Shown: positions 61,979 to 64,000 of the stretch, piece by piece | Position numbering within the stretch: position 1 is the stretch's first letter | Layout of the letters: the number at the start of each line of letters is the position of its first letter | Source of the DNA: Streptomyces sp. TG1A-8 | GTDB taxonomy: Bacteria; Actinomycetota; Actinomycetes; Streptomycetales; Streptomycetaceae | Assembly (NCBI RefSeq): GCF_030499535.1 | Contig: NZ_JASTLB010000004.1 | Span: forward strand, 454,463-518,462 | DNA length: 64,000 nt | Direction of reading: 5' to 3' | Made by a program: the position numbers and the translations under genes | Notes under the pieces: generated by a model | What the model saw: the letters and a program-made list of their open reading frames with translations, nothing else | Database searches by the model: none | What the model was told of the DNA's origin: nothing

Positions 61979-63628
61979 ATGCCGCAGTTGTCGAAGGTCG
62001 AGCTGTACGCGGCGATCCGGCGTGACCATCGCGGCGGCATGTCGATGCGAGAGCTCGAGCGCAAGCACGGCGTGACGTGGCGGACGGTTCGCAAGGCACT
62101 GGATTCGGCCTGGCCTGAGCCTCGGAAGAAGCTGCCGCCCCGGGCGACCGCTCTGGACCCGTACAAGCCGGTGATCGACGGCATCCTCCGCGCCGACCTG
62201 GATGCTCCGCGCAAGCAGCGGCACACCGTCACCCGCATCTTTCACCGCCTGGTCGACGAGCACGGGGCGGACGTCTCCTACGGGATGGTCCGCTACTACG
62301 TTGCCGCCCGGAAGCCGGAGATCCTGGTCGAGTCCGGCAAGGCCCCGCTGGAGGCGTTGCGTCCCGCAGACCCACCACGCCCGGGCACGAGGCGGAAGTT
62401 GACTTCGGCGACGTGACGATCCGCCTCGCCGGCGAGCTGGTGACCTGCTACTTGTTCTCCTTCCGCCTTTCGTATTCGGGTAAGGCCGTCCACCGAGTGT
62501 TCGCCTCCTGCGGCCAGGAAGCCTTCTTCGAAGGCCATGTCCACGCGCTGCGGACGCTGGGCGGCGTGCCCCGCGGAGCAAGGTCCGCTACGACAACCTC
62601 AAAGCCGCCGTCGCCCGGGTGCTGGGACTGAGCCGGGCCAGGGTCGAGGCCGACCGGTGGATCGCCTTCAAGTCGCACTTCGGCATCGAGAGCTTCTACT
62701 GCCGTCCGGGCATCGAAGGCGCCCATGAGAAGGGCGGCGTCGAGGGGCAGATCGGCTACTTCCGCCGCAACCACTTCGTTCCCGTCCCCGAGGTAGCCTC
62801 GCTCGCCGAGCTGAACGAGATGGTCGAGCTGTGGGACCGGCAGGACGACGCACGCCGCATCGGTGCCCGGTCCAAGACCGTCGCGGAGTGCTTCGCACTC
62901 GAGCAGCCGTTGTTGCTGCCGTTGCCCGAGGAGCCGTTCGAGACAGGCCAGGCTGTTCACCCCGCGGGTCGACCGCTACGGCCAGATCCCGGTCCGCACA
63001 AACCGCTACTCGGTGCCGATCCGGTTGATCGGCAAGCGGGTGGCGGGTGGTCTTGCATGCTTCTCACCTGGTGGTTTACAACCAGAACGTGGAAGTGGCC
63101 CGGCACGAGAGGCTGATCGCCAAGGGCGCCGTCCGCCTGGATCTGGATCATTACCTGGAGGTCCTGGTCCGCAAGCCCGGCGCGTTCCCCGGCTCCACCG
63201 CCCTCGAGCAAGCCCGCTCAGCAGGCAAGTTCACCCACGTCCACGACGCCTGGTGGGCTCAGGCTCAGAAGGTCCCACGGCGAGCGGGACGGCGCCCGGG
63301 CCCTGATCGAGGTCCTGCTGCTGGGACGGCACCTGCCGCACGAGCACATCGTCGCCGGTCTGGCCGCAGCCCTGCGCGCCGGGGCGATGACCGCCGACGC
63401 AGTCGCCCTGGAGGCCCGCAAGGCAGCCCAGGCCGAGACCGAACCCGACCTGGCAAGCCGGCCGCTGCCTGGCACACCGGCGGCGAACGTGACGTCCCTG
63501 CACAAGAGTGGAAGGCCTGTCCCATCTCCCGCCCGGACACCAGGCCCCTGCCGTCGGTGACCCCCTATGACCAGTTGCTCCGACGTCGTCGCGCCGGCGG
63601 CAGCACCACCGAGGGAGAAGCCCAGTGA
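61979..63628 (+). pseudogene. istA: IS21 transposase istA, multiply frameshifted
   Basis: ATG at 61979 begins PQLSKVELYAAIRRDHRGGM; frames change near 62370, 62575, 62950, 63045, 63270 and again before the end. Recognisable pieces: VDFGDVTIRLAGELV, HEKGGVEGQIGYFRRNHF, RTNRYSVPIRLIGKRV, LVVYNQNVEVARHERLIAKG. The catalytic residues survive but no single frame spans them. Confidence 0.88.
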
Positions 63629-64000
63629 CCCTGCCCCGCCAGCGAGGCTTGACCGAGCAGGCCGCCGAGCGCCAGCCATCGACACCGCCTGCCGCATGCT
63701 GCAGCTTCCCGTCATCCGCAACGAGTTCCCGGCATCGCCGACCCGGGCGGTGAAGGACCAGATGACCTACCGCGGCTTGCCTCGCCGAGCTGCTGATGGC
63801 CGAGTGCGACGACCGGGCCCGGCGCCGCTCGGAACGGCGGATCAAGGCCGCTGGCTTCCCGCGGGAGAAGTCCCTGCGAGCATTCGACTTCGACGCCAAC
63901 TCCAACATCGACCCCGGCCACCATCCACACGCTTGCCAGCTGCGAGTGGATCAAGAAGAGCCAGCCACTCTGCTTGATTGGCGACTCCGGCACCGGCAAG
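63625..64000 (+). pseudogene. istB: IS21 helper istB, frameshifted, cut by window edge
   Basis: GTG at 63625 overlaps the istA stop (GTGA), as in copy 1. VTLPRQRGLTEQAAE is followed by a frame change; later pieces match DTACRMLQLPVIRNEF, LLMAECDDRARRRSERRI and, at the edge, the Walker A start LIGDSGTGK. Confidence 0.85.

Larger units (their letters stand above)
61840..64000 (+). mobile_element. IS21-family element (copy 2), decayed, runs off the window
   Basis: Two direct copies of GATGAGTTTGGGAGGC(G/A)CC at 61867-61885 and 61909-61927 mark the IS21 end. istA and istB follow in the usual coupled order but with many frameshifts. Related to, but clearly diverged from, 6190-8750. Confidence 0.8.

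Overview
The window looks like accessory DNA from a linear replicon of a Streptomyces or close relative. The evidence is very G+C-rich coding, GTG starts and GTGA/ATGA overlaps, a telomere terminal-protein gene (tpg, 24290-24844) with a broken second copy, a ParA/ParB partition pair (33510-35632), and no core chromosomal genes. A giant linear plasmid or the end of a linear chromosome arm both fit. No replication initiator was recognised; a repeat array upstream of tpg (about 24985-25175) is the best candidate for a replication or control site.

Layout. 1-743: right part of an IS5-family element. 875-5650: a Tn7-like core, tnsA-tnsB-tnsC-tniQ, in which tnsB carries an in-frame TGA. 5779-10396: small NTF2-like gene, an IS21 element, and a TniQ-like gene that has lost its start to that IS. 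10446-16748: MFS exporter, decayed integrase, an IS701 and an amber-interrupted IS110 element, an Imm5-like gene and a broken zinc-ribbon gene. 16884-20938: hypothetical gene plus a three-gene recombinase module (integrase, HTH protein, zinc-ribbon recombinase). 21071-24184: membrane-anchored hypothetical, APH(6)/Hur-type kinase, Nudix gene clipped by an IS701 remnant, TmrB-like ATPase. 24290-30638: tpg, the repeat array, an ArsR-type regulator divergent from a peptide deformylase, a TniQ-like tail, and a second tpg split by an IS481-family element that carries a TPR gene and a MerR/beta-clamp fusion. 30639-32089: second IS701 copy. 32688-35632: Pycsar-effector-like membrane protein and parAB.

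35733-48759: a complete type I-E CRISPR-Cas locus. The eight genes cas3-cse1-cse2-cas7e-cas5e-cas6e-cas1-cas2 form one tightly overlapped operon. It is flanked by two arrays (36 and about 20 repeats) whose leaders both sit next to the operon, so the arrays read outward. 48789-49953: truncated secreted-protein genes, a tRNA-like gene and its terminator. 50143-53837: three nested insertion sequences (IS701 inside IS5 inside IS256). 54149-55033: GNAT gene.

55197-59272 is the least familiar unit: promoter, a 26-residue acidic peptide gene, a hairpin, then a TPR protein, a small membrane-anchored protein, an HTTM (vitamin-K-carboxylase-like) membrane protein and a frameshifted MFS exporter. Its bases are visibly more A+T-rich than the surroundings. 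It reads like an imported peptide-modification and export cluster. 59424-64000 is again IS debris (IS5, IS256, decayed IS21).

Decay is a theme. In-frame stops, mostly TAG where relatives would have Gln or Lys, interrupt IS110, both IS256 copies and tpg2; tnsB has a TGA at a Trp position; single- or two-base slips break several other genes. The CRISPR-Cas operon, parAB, tpg and the resistance genes look intact.
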